Notes: generated by a model from the letters alone, not told the origin. Shown: positions 16,011 through 26,088, numbered from the stretch's first letter. The stretch is 64,000 bases of DNA from Endozoicomonas numazuensis (GCF_000722635.1 NZ_JOKH01000001.1:475845-539844); one strand, 5' to 3'. Translations and numbers: made by a program.

Positions 16011-16898
16011 ATGCCCTGGATACAAATCAAATTAGATACCTCTTCAGATCATGCTGAAGAGTTGGAAGACTTGCTTCTGGAAGCCGGAGCCAGTGCTGTA
16101 ACTCTTCAGGATGGTAAAGACCAACCCCTGTTTGAGCCTGAACCAGGCAGCACTCCGTTATGGCACCACACCATGGTCATCGGCCTCTTTGATGCCCATA
16201 CAGAAATGCACTCTGTAATAGAGCACTTGCAGTCCCAATACCAGCAAACCCCATTTCCGAGCCACAAGATTGAAATCGTTGAAGACAAAGACTGGGAAAG
16301 AGAATGGATGACCCATTTCGTTCCCATGCAGTTTGGAACAAAGCTCTGGGTCTGCCCAAGCTGGAAAGAGATTCCAGAACCTGACGCTATCAACCTGATG
16401 CTAGACCCTGGACTGGCCTTTGGAACAGGCACCCACCCAACAACAGCGTTATGTCTCGAATGGTTGGAAAAACAGGATAGTTTCGAAAACCAGACCGTTA
16501 TCGACTATGGTTGCGGATCTGGGATTCTGGCTATAGCCGCACTATTATTGGGCGCTAAAACAGTGACCGGGGTTGATCTTGATCCTCAGGCACTGGAAGC
16601 CACGGTAGATAATGCCGAGAGAAACAAGATTGCTCCTGAAAAATTGAAAGTATATCTACCTGATCAGGCACCAGAAGATAAAGCTAACGTCGTCATTGCC
16701 AACATTCTCGCTGGCCCTTTGGTAGAACTAGCCCCCAAACTAGCAGGCCACCTCAACAATGGCGGAAAAATAGCACTTTCTGGCATCCTTTCAGAACAGA
16801 AAGAGAGCATCGTGAGTACCTATTCTGAATGGTTTGACCTGGAGCCAGTAGTACACAACGAAGACTGGATACTGGTCACCGGCACACGAAAAGACTAA
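16011..16898 (+). CDS. prmA: Ribosomal protein L11 methyltransferase
   Basis: A 295-residue SAM-dependent enzyme that trimethylates ribosomal protein L11. It has an N-terminal L11-recognition domain (MPWIQIKLDTSSDHAEELED), then the Rossmann domain with GTGTHPTT, VIDYGCGSGILAIAA (SAM site) and NVVIANILAGPL (the catalytic NILA motif). Length matches E. coli PrmA. Its TAA stop (16896-16898) is also the left target duplication of a family-2 element. It sits between accC and the DUF3426 gene, in Pseudomonas-like order. Confidence 0.96.
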   Translation: MPWIQIKLDTSSDHAEELEDLLLEAGASAVTLQDGKDQPLFEPEPGSTPLWHHTMVIGLFDAHTEMHSVIEHLQSQYQQTPFPSHKIEIVEDKDWEREWMTHFVPMQFGTKLWVCPSWKEIPEPDAINLMLDPGLAFGTGTHPTTALCLEWLEKQDSFENQTVIDYGCGSGILAIAALLLGAKTVTGVDLDPQALEATVDNAERNKIAPEKLKVYLPDQAPEDKANVVIANILAGPLVELAPKLAGHLNNGGKIALSGILSEQKESIVSTYSEWFDLEPVVHNEDWILVTGTRKD

Positions 16899-17045
16899 GG
16901 ATTTGTCCCAAAATAACTTCCCGATTTTCACCCGGACTCCGTTCGCCCTGAGCCTGTCGAAGGGTTATGGCATTGGGCTTCGACCAGCTCAGCCCGAACG
17001 GATTTTGAGCAGATTTGAATAAGGAAGTTATTTCAGGACTATTCC
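16899..17045. mobile_element. Family-2 miniature element, copy B (147 bp), flanked by TAA
   Basis: This is the reverse-orientation counterpart of the element at 9218-9358. The left end is GGATTTGTCCCAAAATAACT and the right end is GGAAGTTATTTCAGGACTAT followed by TCC. The inner pair GTTCGCCCTGAGCCTGTCGA and CTTCGACCAGCTCAGCCCGA is present. TAA flanks both sides (16896-16898, which is the prmA stop, and 17046-17048). Non-coding. It takes up about half of the gap between prmA and the next gene. Confidence 0.87.
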
Positions 17046-17214
17046 TAAGAGCCGTAATCAGGGAGTATTATTGATTCTATTGAGTCATTTTTTGATACAA
17101 AGCTCATTTCAGACTACTGATCAGGACATTTTACCTTTTGAGCAGTAGACATCCTTTGCAGCTCTTTGATCTAATGATCATCATTCAATTAAGACAGTAA
17201 CGTATACAGGCTTC

Positions 17215-18060
17215 ATGACAAGCTCTCGAATTACTCGCTGCCCAAAATGCCAGACCTCTTTTAAAGTCACTCAGGCACAATTACGAGCTGCCAGCGGCTC
17301 TGTAAGATGTGGCTCCTGTCTCGAGGTTTTTGACGCTCGCTCCCAGATGAACAGTGACCCTGCCCCAGAAAAGAAATTACAAACCCAGGCCACAGAAAAA
17401 CAGACGAGCAAAGCCACCAAAACACCGGAGCAAAGCCCCTCCCAGGACAACAAGCCTGAAATCAATACAACAAAAACAACTGAACCCTCAGGGAAAGAAG
17501 AGCACCAATTTCACTCATTTCTGGAAACTCTAGATAAAGAACACGTTGAAGTAGATGAAGAACAGAGAAGAAGCTCACTGAAACTGCTGGGCTGGACAGC
17601 TCTCATACTCCTCGCCTCGCTAACGCTCGTGGGGCAATATGCCTGGTTCAATAAAGATCAGCTTTCACTCGACCCTCGCTTGAGGCCTGCCTATACACTC
17701 AGCTGTCAATACTTGAATTGCTCCCTGCCAGCCCTGGTTGATGCCAAAGCCATAAAAAGCCTGCAGCTGCATATTCGCAGCCACCCTGAACAGGATACAG
17801 GGCTGGTCGTGGACTCTGTGATCATTAATGAGGCCACATTTCCCCAACCCTGGCCACAACTCGAATTGACCTTTACAGACATCAATGGCCAGCCTGTGGC
17901 CAGCAGACGCTTTCGACCCAGAGAATACCTGGGGGGCGCTCTGGCAGGATCAAGAGAAATGCCCAGCGGACAACCCATCAGACTGAGCATAGAAATCGTT
18001 GACCCCGGCAACGGAGCAACGAACTACCAGCTTCGCTTTTTACCTATCAAGCAATCCTGA
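17215..18060 (+). CDS. Zinc-ribbon (MJ0042) and DUF3426 membrane protein
   Basis: A 281-residue protein with three parts. Residues 1-45 form a zinc ribbon (RCPKCQTSFKV with RCGSCLEVFD, two CxxC pairs). A charged, disordered linker follows (about 45-120), then one membrane helix at about 124-146 (LLGWTALILLASLTLVGQYA). The DUF3426 domain fills the periplasmic C-terminus, with a conserved pair of cysteines (LSCQYLNCSLP). Function is unknown. The prmA-DUF3426-dusB-fis order matches Pseudomonas. Upstream DNA is partly taken up by the family-2 element. Confidence 0.88.
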   Translation: MTSSRITRCPKCQTSFKVTQAQLRAASGSVRCGSCLEVFDARSQMNSDPAPEKKLQTQATEKQTSKATKTPEQSPSQDNKPEINTTKTTEPSGKEEHQFHSFLETLDKEHVEVDEEQRRSSLKLLGWTALILLASLTLVGQYAWFNKDQLSLDPRLRPAYTLSCQYLNCSLPALVDAKAIKSLQLHIRSHPEQDTGLVVDSVIINEATFPQPWPQLELTFTDINGQPVASRRFRPREYLGGALAGSREMPSGQPIRLSIEIVDPGNGATNYQLRFLPIKQS

Positions 18061-18535
18061 AAAAAGGCAAAAAGCCTAAAACCCCTATTTCTGTAGTGTT
18101 TTACAGATAGGGGTATCTCGAACCCGCACTTACAAAAACGCAATAGGTACTTGCTACAAGCCTGTAAGTACTTGATCCAGATCAAAAAACACTCAGATCA
18201 CTCAAATTAGTACTTGAGGTTTTTCCCACACAAGTCACTATATAAGGGTCTTGGTAAGGTTATATTATCCAACAGGACACTGGTATGTGGTGATAACTGC
18301 TCCTGAACGTAAGTGCTATTCCAGTCAGAGCCCACAATAGAACCCCCTTTCGTCTAAAAATTGTACAGAGTATTATATCTGGCTACGTCTGCCTGATCTC
18401 CCACAAGGAGAAGCTGAAAGTCGTATCAATGTTTAAAAATACCGCAAGATCAACCACTTGCTTTTTTCACAATTCTTGGCAGCGATTTAAATAGTCCCAG
18501 ACTTTTTATCCGCTCCAGGCAGTTCTAATGCTGGA
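18061..18535 (+). other. Intergenic region before dusB-fis, with hairpin at 18082-18113
   Basis: 475 bases without a supported gene. Directly after the DUF3426 stop a hairpin (CCCCTATTTCTGTA with TACAGATAGGGG, one bulge) may end transcription, though it lacks a T run. The rest should hold the dusB-fis promoter, which is growth-regulated in relatives; I could not pick out a convincing -35/-10 pair. Confidence 0.5.
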
Positions 18536-19543
18536 TTGAGGCAAACCACCTTGTTAAAGATTGGTCCATACACTATTAAAAACCCGGTTATTTTGGCCCC
18601 CATGGCCGGAGTAACAGATCGTCCTTTCAGACAACTGTGTCTGAAAATGGGTTCGGGCATGGCCGTCTCAGAAATGGTGACCAGCAATCCAAAGCTCTGG
18701 AACACACGAAAATCTCGACTGAGAATGGACCACCATGCCGAAGAGTTTGAACCGCGCTCTGTTCAGATAGCAGGTAGCGACCCTGAACAAATGGGAATGG
18801 CCGCCCGACTGAATCAGGAACGAGGCGCACAGATCATTGATATCAACATGGGCTGCCCCGCCAAAAAAGTCTGCAATAAAGCTGCCGGGTCAGCACTAAT
18901 GAGAGAGCCAGAGCTGGTAGAACGTATATTAAAGTCAGTCGTTCAGGCCGTTGATATCCCTGTAACTCTCAAGACACGAACTGGCTGGAGCCCCGAGAAC
19001 AGAAATGGCCTCGACATAGCCCTAATGGCTCAAGATTGCGGCATCTCGGCACTCGCAGTACACGGTAGGACCCGCCAGTGCATGTATAAAGGCGACGCTG
19101 AATACGAAACCATTGCCCGGATTTGTGAGTCCCTGGAAATTCCGGTAATTGCCAACGGTGATATTACCTCTCCAGAAAAAGCAAAGACGGTACTGGAACT
19201 CACCGGAGCAGATGCCGTTATGGTAGGTCGGGCAGCTCAAGGCAGACCCTGGATATTCAGGGAAATCAATCACTATCTCAAGTACGGTGATCATCTGCCC
19301 GCACCAGAAAACAAAGAAATTCAGTCCATTTTGCTGGACCATCTTTCTGCACTTCACGAATTTTATGGTGAAGTGCAAGGCGTACGTATCGCCAGAAAAC
19401 ACGTTGGCTGGTATTTGCAGGCCAGTCCATCAGGCTCCAAGCTTCGCAAACTTTTTAACAGTCTGGAGTCTGCAGAAGAACAAGAAAACTGCATACTGGA
19501 GTATTTTCAAACCTTAGGTCATCACAAGGATATTGCAGCATGA
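18536..19543 (+). CDS. dusB: tRNA-dihydrouridine synthase B
   Basis: A 335-residue FMN-dependent enzyme that reduces uridine to dihydrouridine at specific D-loop positions of tRNA. The TIM-barrel start [15 protein letters not shown], the catalytic cysteine region [18 protein letters not shown], the FMN/substrate part [12 protein letters not shown] and [11 protein letters not shown] are intact. The start is non-ATG: TTG at 18536, or possibly TTG at 18551, since the ATG at 18528 meets a stop at once. It overlaps fis by 4 bases, as in the usual dusB-fis operon. Confidence 0.96.
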   Translation: MRQTTLLKIGPYTIKNPVILAPMAGVTDRPFRQLCLKMGSGMAVSEMVTSNPKLWNTRKSRLRMDHHAEEFEPRSVQIAGSDPEQMGMAARLNQERGAQIIDINMGCPAKKVCNKAAGSALMREPELVERILKSVVQAVDIPVTLKTRTGWSPENRNGLDIALMAQDCGISALAVHGRTRQCMYKGDAEYETIARICESLEIPVIANGDITSPEKAKTVLELTGADAVMVGRAAQGRPWIFREINHYLKYGDHLPAPENKEIQSILLDHLSALHEFYGEVQGVRIARKHVGWYLQASPSGSKLRKLFNSLESAEEQENCILEYFQTLGHHKDIAA

Positions 19544-19842
19544 CGGCACCCCATATTATTACTGACGAACAATCTGTCAATAGACAGGCACTGACCAGCC
19601 CTATCGAGAGTGAAACACAGACACTCCGCGACAGCGTTGAAAAAGCTATGAATAACTATTTCAGTCACCTGGATGGACAAGAGGTAACCGATGTTTACCA
19701 GATGGTCCTGTCTGAAGTAGAGGCTCCTCTTCTGGAAACCGTTATGACTTACGTCAAGGGCAACCAGACTAAAGCAGCTGTCCTGCTTGGCCTGAACCGA
19801 GGAACACTTAGAAAGAAGCTGAAGCAATACGACCTGCTGTAG
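19540..19842 (+). CDS. fis: DNA-binding protein Fis
   Basis: A 100-residue nucleoid protein that bends DNA, activates stable RNA promoters and helps site-specific recombination. The C-terminal helix-turn-helix ([20 protein letters not shown]) is intact and the N-terminal half carries the helices for dimerisation. Length is close to the 98 residues in E. coli. The ATG overlaps the dusB stop (ATGA), so translation is coupled. Confidence 0.97.
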   Translation: MTAPHIITDEQSVNRQALTSPIESETQTLRDSVEKAMNNYFSHLDGQEVTDVYQMVLSEVEAPLLETVMTYVKGNQTKAAVLLGLNRGTLRKKLKQYDLL

Positions 19843-19856
19843 CCCTCCCTGCTTTT

Positions 19857-19893
19857 AAAGTCGTATTTTGCCTTATGACATGAATACGACTTT
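19857..19893 (+). terminator. Probable terminator after fis
   Basis: AAAGTCGTATT and AATACGACTTT form perfect 11-base arms around a 15-base loop, 15 bases past the fis stop. Only three T residues close it, so the strength is uncertain. Confidence 0.55.
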
Positions 19894-20114
19894 ATGCACT
19901 TTCTGCCTAATACAGATAGAAATAATACCTTCCCGATACCCATCCCCAGAGCCCAATAAGGCGACCTTGATCGCAGAAAACTGCACTTTTGTTCAAAAGC
20001 AGCATCAATAATTCCGTATTTCCTGCCTTTCCCATGAATCGGATGCTGCGAAGAAGGTCAAATCCAGCTAGAATCAGTCAGCTTTTCAGGCAACGTTTTT
20101 CAGTGAGTAAAGGA

Positions 20115-21704
20115 ATGATGGCAGACGATTTCGAACAGCCACCTCTTCGGAGAGCCCTGATCAGTGTCTCAGACAAAACCGGCATCGTAGAATTTGCCCA
20201 GGCACTGCACCAACGCTCCGTAGAAATCCTCTCTACTGGCGGCACATATAAGCTGCTGGTTGAGCACGATATTCCCGCTGTGGAAATCTCCAGCTACACC
20301 GGCTTTCCGGAAATGATGGATGGCAGGGTCAAAACTCTACACCCCAAAGTACACGGTGGGATTCTGGGCCGCTCAGGTCAGGATGAAGCTGTCATGACCG
20401 AACACGGCATTCAACCGATCGACTTGGTTGTGGTCAATCTCTACCCGTTTGAGCAAACAGTAGCCAAAGACGACTGCACGCTGGAAATGGCAATTGAGAA
20501 TATTGATATTGGTGGACCTACCATGGTTCGATCTGCAGCCAAGAATCACAGAGACACGACCATTATTGTGAATACAGGGGACTATTCCCGGGTACTCACC
20601 GAGCTCGATGAACACAACGGTTCTGTTTCCGCAGCTACTCGTTTTGACCTGGCAGTGAAGGCTTTTGAACATACTGCCCATTATGATGGTGCCATTGCCA
20701 ACTATCTCGGCACACTGACAGGCAACAAAGAAGAACCAGAAGCCTTTCCTCGCACATTTAACCGCCAGTACAAGAAAGTGCAGGACATGCGTTATGGCGA
20801 GAACCCTCATCAGAAAGCCGCTTTCTATATAGAAGATTCTGCACCCGCTGGCACCGTTTCCAGCGCTCAGCAGGTTCAAGGCAAGTCTCTTTCCTTTAAC
20901 AACATTGCTGATACTGATGCTGCTCTTGAGTGCGTCAAGTCTTTTGAAGCACCAGCCTGCGTCATCGTTAAGCATGCCAATCCATGTGGCGTAGCGATTG
21001 GTACAGACATTCTGGAAGCCTATAACCGGGCTTATACAACCGACCCTACATCTGCTTTTGGCGGCATCATTGCATTTAACAGAAAGCTGGACGCAGTCAC
21101 TGCTAAAACCATCATTGACCGCCAATTTGTAGAAGTCATCATTGCACCTGAAATCGACAGCGAAGCTGAAATCATTCTTCAGAACAAAAAGAATATCAGG
21201 CTTCTGTGCTGTGGCACCCTACCGGAAACAGCAGAACACTTTCTGGACTTCAAACGTGTCAATAGTGGACTACTGGTCCAGGACACCGACATCAAGGTGA
21301 CCAGCGCTCAGGAACTGAAAACGGTTACGGAAAGAACGCCAACAGAAGCAGAGCTGAACGACCTGCTGTTTGCCTGGAAAGTGGGCAAATTTGTTAAATC
21401 TAATGCCATTGTTTACGCCAAAAACCATCAAACCATTGGTATAGGCGCAGGTCAGATGAGCCGGGTCTACAGCGCCCGCATTGCTGGCATCAAAGCAGCT
21501 GACGAAAACCTGGAAGTTCGTGGATCGGTAATGGCTTCTGATGCCTTTTTCCCCTTCAGGGATGGCATTGACGCAGCAGCCAGTGCTGGTATTACCGCTG
21601 TCATTCAGCCAGGCGGCTCAATGAGAGATCAGGAAGTTATCGATGCCGCAAATGAAGCAGGCATTGCCATGGTATTCACTGGCGTCAGACACTTCCGCCA
21701 TTGA
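20115..21704 (+). CDS. purH: Bifunctional AICAR transformylase / IMP cyclohydrolase
   Basis: About 529 residues. It carries out the last two steps of IMP synthesis: formylation of AICAR by 10-formyl-THF, then ring closure. The N-terminal MGS-like cyclohydrolase domain has [26 protein letters not shown] and [16 protein letters not shown]; the C-terminal transformylase has the active-site [11 protein letters not shown] and ends TGVRHFRH. Homology starts after [12 protein letters not shown], so the ATG at 20115 or 20118 behind AAAGGA is preferred; a longer reading to 19989 has no support. purD follows after a degraded element. Confidence 0.96.
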   Translation: MMADDFEQPPLRRALISVSDKTGIVEFAQALHQRSVEILSTGGTYKLLVEHDIPAVEISSYTGFPEMMDGRVKTLHPKVHGGILGRSGQDEAVMTEHGIQPIDLVVVNLYPFEQTVAKDDCTLEMAIENIDIGGPTMVRSAAKNHRDTTIIVNTGDYSRVLTELDEHNGSVSAATRFDLAVKAFEHTAHYDGAIANYLGTLTGNKEEPEAFPRTFNRQYKKVQDMRYGENPHQKAAFYIEDSAPAGTVSSAQQVQGKSLSFNNIADTDAALECVKSFEAPACVIVKHANPCGVAIGTDILEAYNRAYTTDPTSAFGGIIAFNRKLDAVTAKTIIDRQFVEVIIAPEIDSEAEIILQNKKNIRLLCCGTLPETAEHFLDFKRVNSGLLVQDTDIKVTSAQELKTVTERTPTEAELNDLLFAWKVGKFVKSNAIVYAKNHQTIGIGAGQMSRVYSARIAGIKAADENLEVRGSVMASDAFFPFRDGIDAAASAGITAVIQPGGSMRDQEVIDAANEAGIAMVFTGVRHFRH

Positions 21705-21707
21705 TAA

Positions 21708-21836
21708 CCCAGGAGCCTGACAAGAATAGACAGTCCAGCATAAAATTCAGAAAGAACAGAGCTGCCCAGAGCGATTAAGGCAGTGATTCGTTCTGCTGAA
21801 ATTTATGCTCGGACGAAATTCTCAACCAGGCTCCTA
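21708..21836. mobile_element. Shortened, diverged family-1 element between purH and purD
   Basis: The left end CCAGGAGCCTGACAAGAATA and the right end TTCTCAACCAGGCTCCTA match the full elements with changes. The interior keeps GCATAAAATTCAG and ATTTATGCTCGGACG but is shortened to about 129 bases and has no central CACTGAATTTG hairpin. It begins 3 bases after the purH stop and lies between that stop and the purH terminator. Confidence 0.8.
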
Positions 21837-21837
21837 C

Positions 21838-21860
21838 AGACACACAATGTGTCTCTTTTT
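21838..21860 (+). terminator. Terminator of purH
   Basis: AGACACA and TGTGTCT form a 7-base stem around a 3-base loop, followed by CTTTTT. It now lies 134 bases from the purH stop because of the element in between. Confidence 0.72.
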
Positions 21861-21905
21861 CATTCAATGAATGACCAGTAGAAGGCTATGGTCGCTCATT
21901 ATCCC

Positions 21906-21929
21906 TGTGAGCCAGCATACTGGCTCACA
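21906..21929. repeat. Perfect hairpin upstream of purD
   Basis: TGTGAGCCAG and CTGGCTCACA form perfect 10-base arms around CATA, 69 bases before the purD start. No T run follows. It may be an operator, an mRNA leader structure or part of the purH terminator region. Confidence 0.45.
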
Positions 21930-21997
21930 GCAGTTTGATTACTAGAGAATCTGGCTGGCATCCACCACAACCAGATTCCCGGGGGACAGGCAAACTT

Positions 21998-23281
21998 ATG
22001 AAAGTACTCATTATCGGCAGTGGCGGGCGTGAACACGCCCTGGCATGGAAGGCCATTCAGGACAACAATGTAGAGCAGGTGTTTGTAGCTCCGGGCAATG
22101 CAGGCACAGCACTTGAACCTGGCATTACCAACATCAGCATTAATGTTCTCGAAATCGAAAAGCTGGTTGATTTTGCCCGTGCAGAAAGCATTAGTCTGAC
22201 GATTGTAGGCCCCGAAGCGCCTCTAGTAGCGGGTGTGGTTGACCGATTTGAAGAAGCTGGCCTCACCATCTTTGGCCCCTCTCAAAATGCTGCACAACTG
22301 GAAGGCTCAAAAGCGTTCAGCAAAGACTTCCTGGCTCGTCATAACATTCCTACTGCAGAATACCAGAACTTCACTGATATTGATCAAGCCAAAGCCTATG
22401 TCCGTGAAAAGGGCGCGCCTATTGTAGTAAAGGCAGACGGACTGGCAGCCGGTAAAGGCGTTATTCTCGCAGACACAGAAGAGCAGGCTTTTTCAGCAAT
22501 CGATGACATGCTGGCAGGCAATGCCTTCGGAGAAGCGGGACACAGAGTCGTCATTGAAGAGTTTCTTCAGGGTGAAGAGGCCAGCTTTATTGTTATGGTC
22601 GATGGCAAAAATATCCTGCCTCTCGTCACCAGCCAGGACCACAAAGCCAGAGACAATGGTGACAAGGGTCCTAACACAGGTGGCATGGGCGCCTACTCTC
22701 CCGCACCAGTGGTCACTTCCGCTATACATGACCGCGCTATGCAGGAAGTGATCATCCCAACTGTGGAAGGCATGGCTTCTGAAGGCAACACCTATAAAGG
22801 TTTCCTGTACGCGGGCTTGATGATCGATTCAGAGGGAGTCCCAAAAGTTCTCGAATTCAACTGTCGCTTTGGTGATCCAGAGACACAGCCTATCATGATG
22901 CGCCTGCAATCAAGTCTGACCGAGCTATGCCTGGCTGGCTCAACAGAAAAGCTGGATCAAGTTGAGGCGCAGTGGGATAAAAGAACCGCTTTAGGGGTGG
23001 TTCTTGCTGCTGGCGGCTATCCTGAGAAATACCGTAAAGGCGATACAATTACTGGCATCGACGAAGCCAATTCAGCCGACTGCAAAGTATTCCATGCCGG
23101 CACACAACTGGAAGACGATGCAATACTCACCAACGGTGGTCGTGTACTCTGCGTCACGGCTCTTGGAAACAGCGTTAGTGAGGCACAGGAAAAAGCCTAT
23201 CAAGCCACCGCTAAAATCCAGTGGGATGGTGCATATTTCAGGACTGATATTGGCTACCGAGCTATAAGCAGAGAACAGTAA
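21998..23281 (+). CDS. purD: Phosphoribosylamine-glycine ligase
   Basis: A 427-residue ATP-grasp enzyme that makes GAR from phosphoribosylamine, glycine and ATP, the second step of purine synthesis. It begins MKVLIIGSGGREHALAWKA; VVKADGLAAGKGV (ATP loop), GPNTGGMGAYSPAP and LEFNCRFGDPETQP are intact. The start at 21998 follows GGGGGACAGG and fits homology; the reading frame is open 63 bases further upstream. The purH-purD-sensor order is as in Pseudomonas. Confidence 0.97.
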   Translation: MKVLIIGSGGREHALAWKAIQDNNVEQVFVAPGNAGTALEPGITNISINVLEIEKLVDFARAESISLTIVGPEAPLVAGVVDRFEEAGLTIFGPSQNAAQLEGSKAFSKDFLARHNIPTAEYQNFTDIDQAKAYVREKGAPIVVKADGLAAGKGVILADTEEQAFSAIDDMLAGNAFGEAGHRVVIEEFLQGEEASFIVMVDGKNILPLVTSQDHKARDNGDKGPNTGGMGAYSPAPVVTSAIHDRAMQEVIIPTVEGMASEGNTYKGFLYAGLMIDSEGVPKVLEFNCRFGDPETQPIMMRLQSSLTELCLAGSTEKLDQVEAQWDKRTALGVVLAAGGYPEKYRKGDTITGIDEANSADCKVFHAGTQLEDDAILTNGGRVLCVTALGNSVSEAQEKAYQATAKIQWDGAYFRTDIGYRAISREQ

Positions 23282-23290
23282 ACACTCTGT

Positions 23291-23327
23291 CCTGTGGAGC
23301 AGCTAATAAGAGCTGCTCCAATACAGG
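23291..23327 (+). terminator. Hairpin after purD
   Basis: CCTGT + GGAGCAGCT pair with AGCTGCTCC + ACAGG (9-base inner stem plus a 5-base outer stem), starting 9 bases after the purD stop. No T run follows. The remaining gap to the sensor gene (23328-23619) shows nothing else supported. Confidence 0.55.
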
Positions 23328-23619
23328 AAGGCACGTTCACTCAAACCTCATTCCAACCCAAATAGACGTCCATTAAACTCTAAAACCTGTTGCTTGAACT
23401 TAACCGTTCTGCCATCGCCAGAAAGTAACGCTCTGGAAAGTCAGACACTTATAATCCTGGCAGGCATAGACGCGACCTGTCATGCAATAGAGAAACCTGA
23501 AGAAGAAAGTCACCTCTTCCCATAGATTAAATGATCTTTCAGGGTAAAATTACGTAAAAACTGCAACAATTTCACTTTTTCACAAAGCCGCTTACGGTAT
23601 ACTCATCGCCAATGGAAAA

Positions 23620-26088
23620 ATGGAATTTTCAATAAATATTATGAGAGTTGTATTCAACCGCCTATTATCCATTGTCATCCGACCTCACTCATGCACAGAG
23701 TCAGAGTCACTACTTCATGACAGGCTTCGATTCTGGGCCAGAACTGTATTTTTACTGATACTGTCCACATATGGCTCAGTAGCATCCAGCAATGAATATT
23801 CACCTGATCAGCAGCCTTATAACGTTTCTATCAACCTTGAGCCTTCCTCAAGCATATTCATTGACCCGGACAGCACTCTGGATCTTGATCAGATCAACAC
23901 ACCGGATTATTTATTTCGGTTTGCACCTTGGCAAAAAGAACGCCTGTACTTCACGACCAAGAAAGGAACAGCCTGGATAAAGATCACTCTGCCTAAAGAC
24001 GTCAATGTCGAGCCAATGCCTGTACTGAGACTTCGACCACCACCCGGTGTCTCTCTAAAGGCTTACATTGCAGGAAAGGGATATCACCAACAATTACCAG
24101 GTGGGCGACAAGCTAGCAGCAATATATATCTATACAACCTGACCCCTTATATAAATCAGGCGCAGGATGTGTTTGTTAAGATACCTGCGGCAGCTGCAGA
24201 CAGTCTGCATGCCTCCCTGAAGTCCCCCAGTGTACTCCTCCAGGATCAGGAATATGCAAACTGGCAAACAGGTTGGCTACTGGCTCTGTTTCTCGTCATG
24301 TTTATGATGAACACATTTAACTGGTTTAAATATCGCCAAAAGGCCCATATCTATCTGGCATGCCTTTGCTTCATGGGACCAGTATTTTTGATCAGCTGGC
24401 AGGGACTGGTTCATGTCAATTGGTTCGAGTCTGGGTGGCTACAACACCTGACCATGAACATTTCATTAATCACTGGCACGATCCTTTTGAGTCAAATGGC
24501 TCGAGTTAGCCTATCGGGTAATAGCACCAAATTAATATACTGCTTTAATACGCTTTCCATTATCTCAGCATCGCTACTGATACTGACTTTAACGGGTGCT
24601 TCTGTTTCACTGGAGCACAGTTTGCTGATCAACCTGATAACGACTCAGGTCATCTGGTATTGCAGCCTGTTTACCAGAGCGCCAGGCGCACTGACTGTAC
24701 CTGTATGGCTTTCCACACCATATGCCATTATTCACCTGATAGCGTCCCTGGCCATTCTTGGCGTTATAGATTTCAACCCGATTGCAGCCATTTGGATGCT
24801 ACTTCAAATCACCTCTCTTACCATTCTCGCGTTTAGTTTTTATTTCGGAAACCGGGAACATTTATATGCAGACTCTGACCTTGCACGAACCAATACTGTC
24901 AGCCCCGCTCCCATCACCCAAATCACAAATGACAACGATATTTTCAACGCGATGGGACATGAACTCAGAACCCCCTTGAATGGGGTATTGGGTATGTCTG
25001 AATTACTGCAAAGCACGCAATTGACCCCCAAACAGGAAAACTATGTTGAAACCCTGAGATATGCGGGCAATGAACTCAGCAATCTCATCAATCTACTCTC
25101 TGAAGCGTGGAAACTGGAGCAAAGAGAAAGCAGCCTTGAAATCAAACCTTATGACATCAATGAATTTCTGAATGACAGTCTATATAAATTCCGGTTTCGT
25201 GCAGAACAACTCAACACCGAACTCATTAGCTTTGTACATCCTGACGTGCCTGATATCAGCGAAACAGACATACGTCAGTTATCACTTATATTGGAAGGCA
25301 TACTGAGTCATATCTTCAGCCACACAGAAAACAGTGAAGTCATGGTTTCAGTCAATCAGACCTCATTATTGCCAGACTATGAGCCCGACAAACAACAAGA
25401 AAGAAAGGATGGCTACATACTATTTCAGGCCACCTATAGTCAGGGACAACAAAGTCTGAACCTGGTAGATGATATCAGTAAGCTCAGCTACTCTGAGGCC
25501 AAGCAAAGGGCTGATATCAGCATGCACTTGTATATTGCCATCAAATTAATTGAGGCTATGTCTGGTCAGTTTGGCATCATGAATCAGGGCAGCACACACA
25601 TTTGGTTTGCCATACCGCATAAACAACAAACAACAAGTGCCCTTAATCACGATGAACAACCCATGTTCTCTCATAAAAATATCAAGGCACTGATCGTAGA
25701 TGACAATAAAACCTGCAGACAGGTTCTGGCTCAGCAATGCGCCCTGATGGGCATCAGTACTCTGGACGCTGAAGACGGCCGGGAAGCACTGGCCATGATT
25801 CGTAACGAAGCCTACCTTGGTCGAGCATTTGACGTCATCATTCTTGACCACCACATGCCAGGAATGAACGGTATTCAGATGGTGGAAAGATTACAGGAAA
25901 ACAACCAGATAGAAATCCCCAGAATCGTCATGCTCACTGGCGCTACAAACCCACCCGGCAAGCAGCGTGCAGAGAGATTAGGCGTTAGCGCCTTTCTTAC
26001 AAAACCTGCTGGACGTAAAACACTACAGAAGGCTCTTTCCCAGGCATTAGGAGAAGTCCGCCAGAATGAAGAAATAGAGATGGCCTGA
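23620..26088 (+). CDS. RetS-like hybrid sensor with degenerate ATPase domain
   Basis: An 822-residue membrane hybrid kinase. The N-terminus has a signal/anchor segment (TVFLLILSTYGSVA), a periplasmic 7TMR-DISM-type domain (about 60-205), and a seven-helix membrane block (about 215-410). The histidine domain has an intact H-box at His447 (MGHELRTPLNG). A receiver follows with phosphorylatable Asp743 (LDHHMPGMNG) and TKPAG near its end. The ATP-binding domain is poor: where the N-box and GxGL motifs belong there are LEGILSHIFSHTENSEV and ADISMHLYIAIKLIEAMSGQ. It follows purD as retS does in P. aeruginosa, but has one receiver rather than two. RetS acts on GacS without needing kinase activity; a similar role is inferred. 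Confidence 0.75.
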   Translation: MEFSINIMRVVFNRLLSIVIRPHSCTESESLLHDRLRFWARTVFLLILSTYGSVASSNEYSPDQQPYNVSINLEPSSSIFIDPDSTLDLDQINTPDYLFRFAPWQKERLYFTTKKGTAWIKITLPKDVNVEPMPVLRLRPPPGVSLKAYIAGKGYHQQLPGGRQASSNIYLYNLTPYINQAQDVFVKIPAAAADSLHASLKSPSVLLQDQEYANWQTGWLLALFLVMFMMNTFNWFKYRQKAHIYLACLCFMGPVFLISWQGLVHVNWFESGWLQHLTMNISLITGTILLSQMARVSLSGNSTKLIYCFNTLSIISASLLILTLTGASVSLEHSLLINLITTQVIWYCSLFTRAPGALTVPVWLSTPYAIIHLIASLAILGVIDFNPIAAIWMLLQITSLTILAFSFYFGNREHLYADSDLARTNTVSPAPITQITNDNDIFNAMGHELRTPLNGVLGMSELLQSTQLTPKQENYVETLRYAGNELSNLINLLSEAWKLEQRESSLEIKPYDINEFLNDSLYKFRFRAEQLNTELISFVHPDVPDISETDIRQLSLILEGILSHIFSHTENSEVMVSVNQTSLLPDYEPDKQQERKDGYILFQATYSQGQQSLNLVDDISKLSYSEAKQRADISMHLYIAIKLIEAMSGQFGIMNQGSTHIWFAIPHKQQTTSALNHDEQPMFSHKNIKALIVDDNKTCRQVLAQQCALMGISTLDAEDGREALAMIRNEAYLGRAFDVIILDHHMPGMNGIQMVERLQENNQIEIPRIVMLTGATNPPGKQRAERLGVSAFLTKPAGRKTLQKALSQALGEVRQNEEIEMA

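Noticed and set aside
20373-21125. Minus-strand frame of 250 codons opposite purH
   Set aside because: purH is intact; the frame is Cys-rich with no family match.
23620-26088. Naming the hybrid sensor retS or barA outright
   Set aside because: Position and layout favour RetS, but it has one receiver and lacks an HPt domain; the symbol is left empty.
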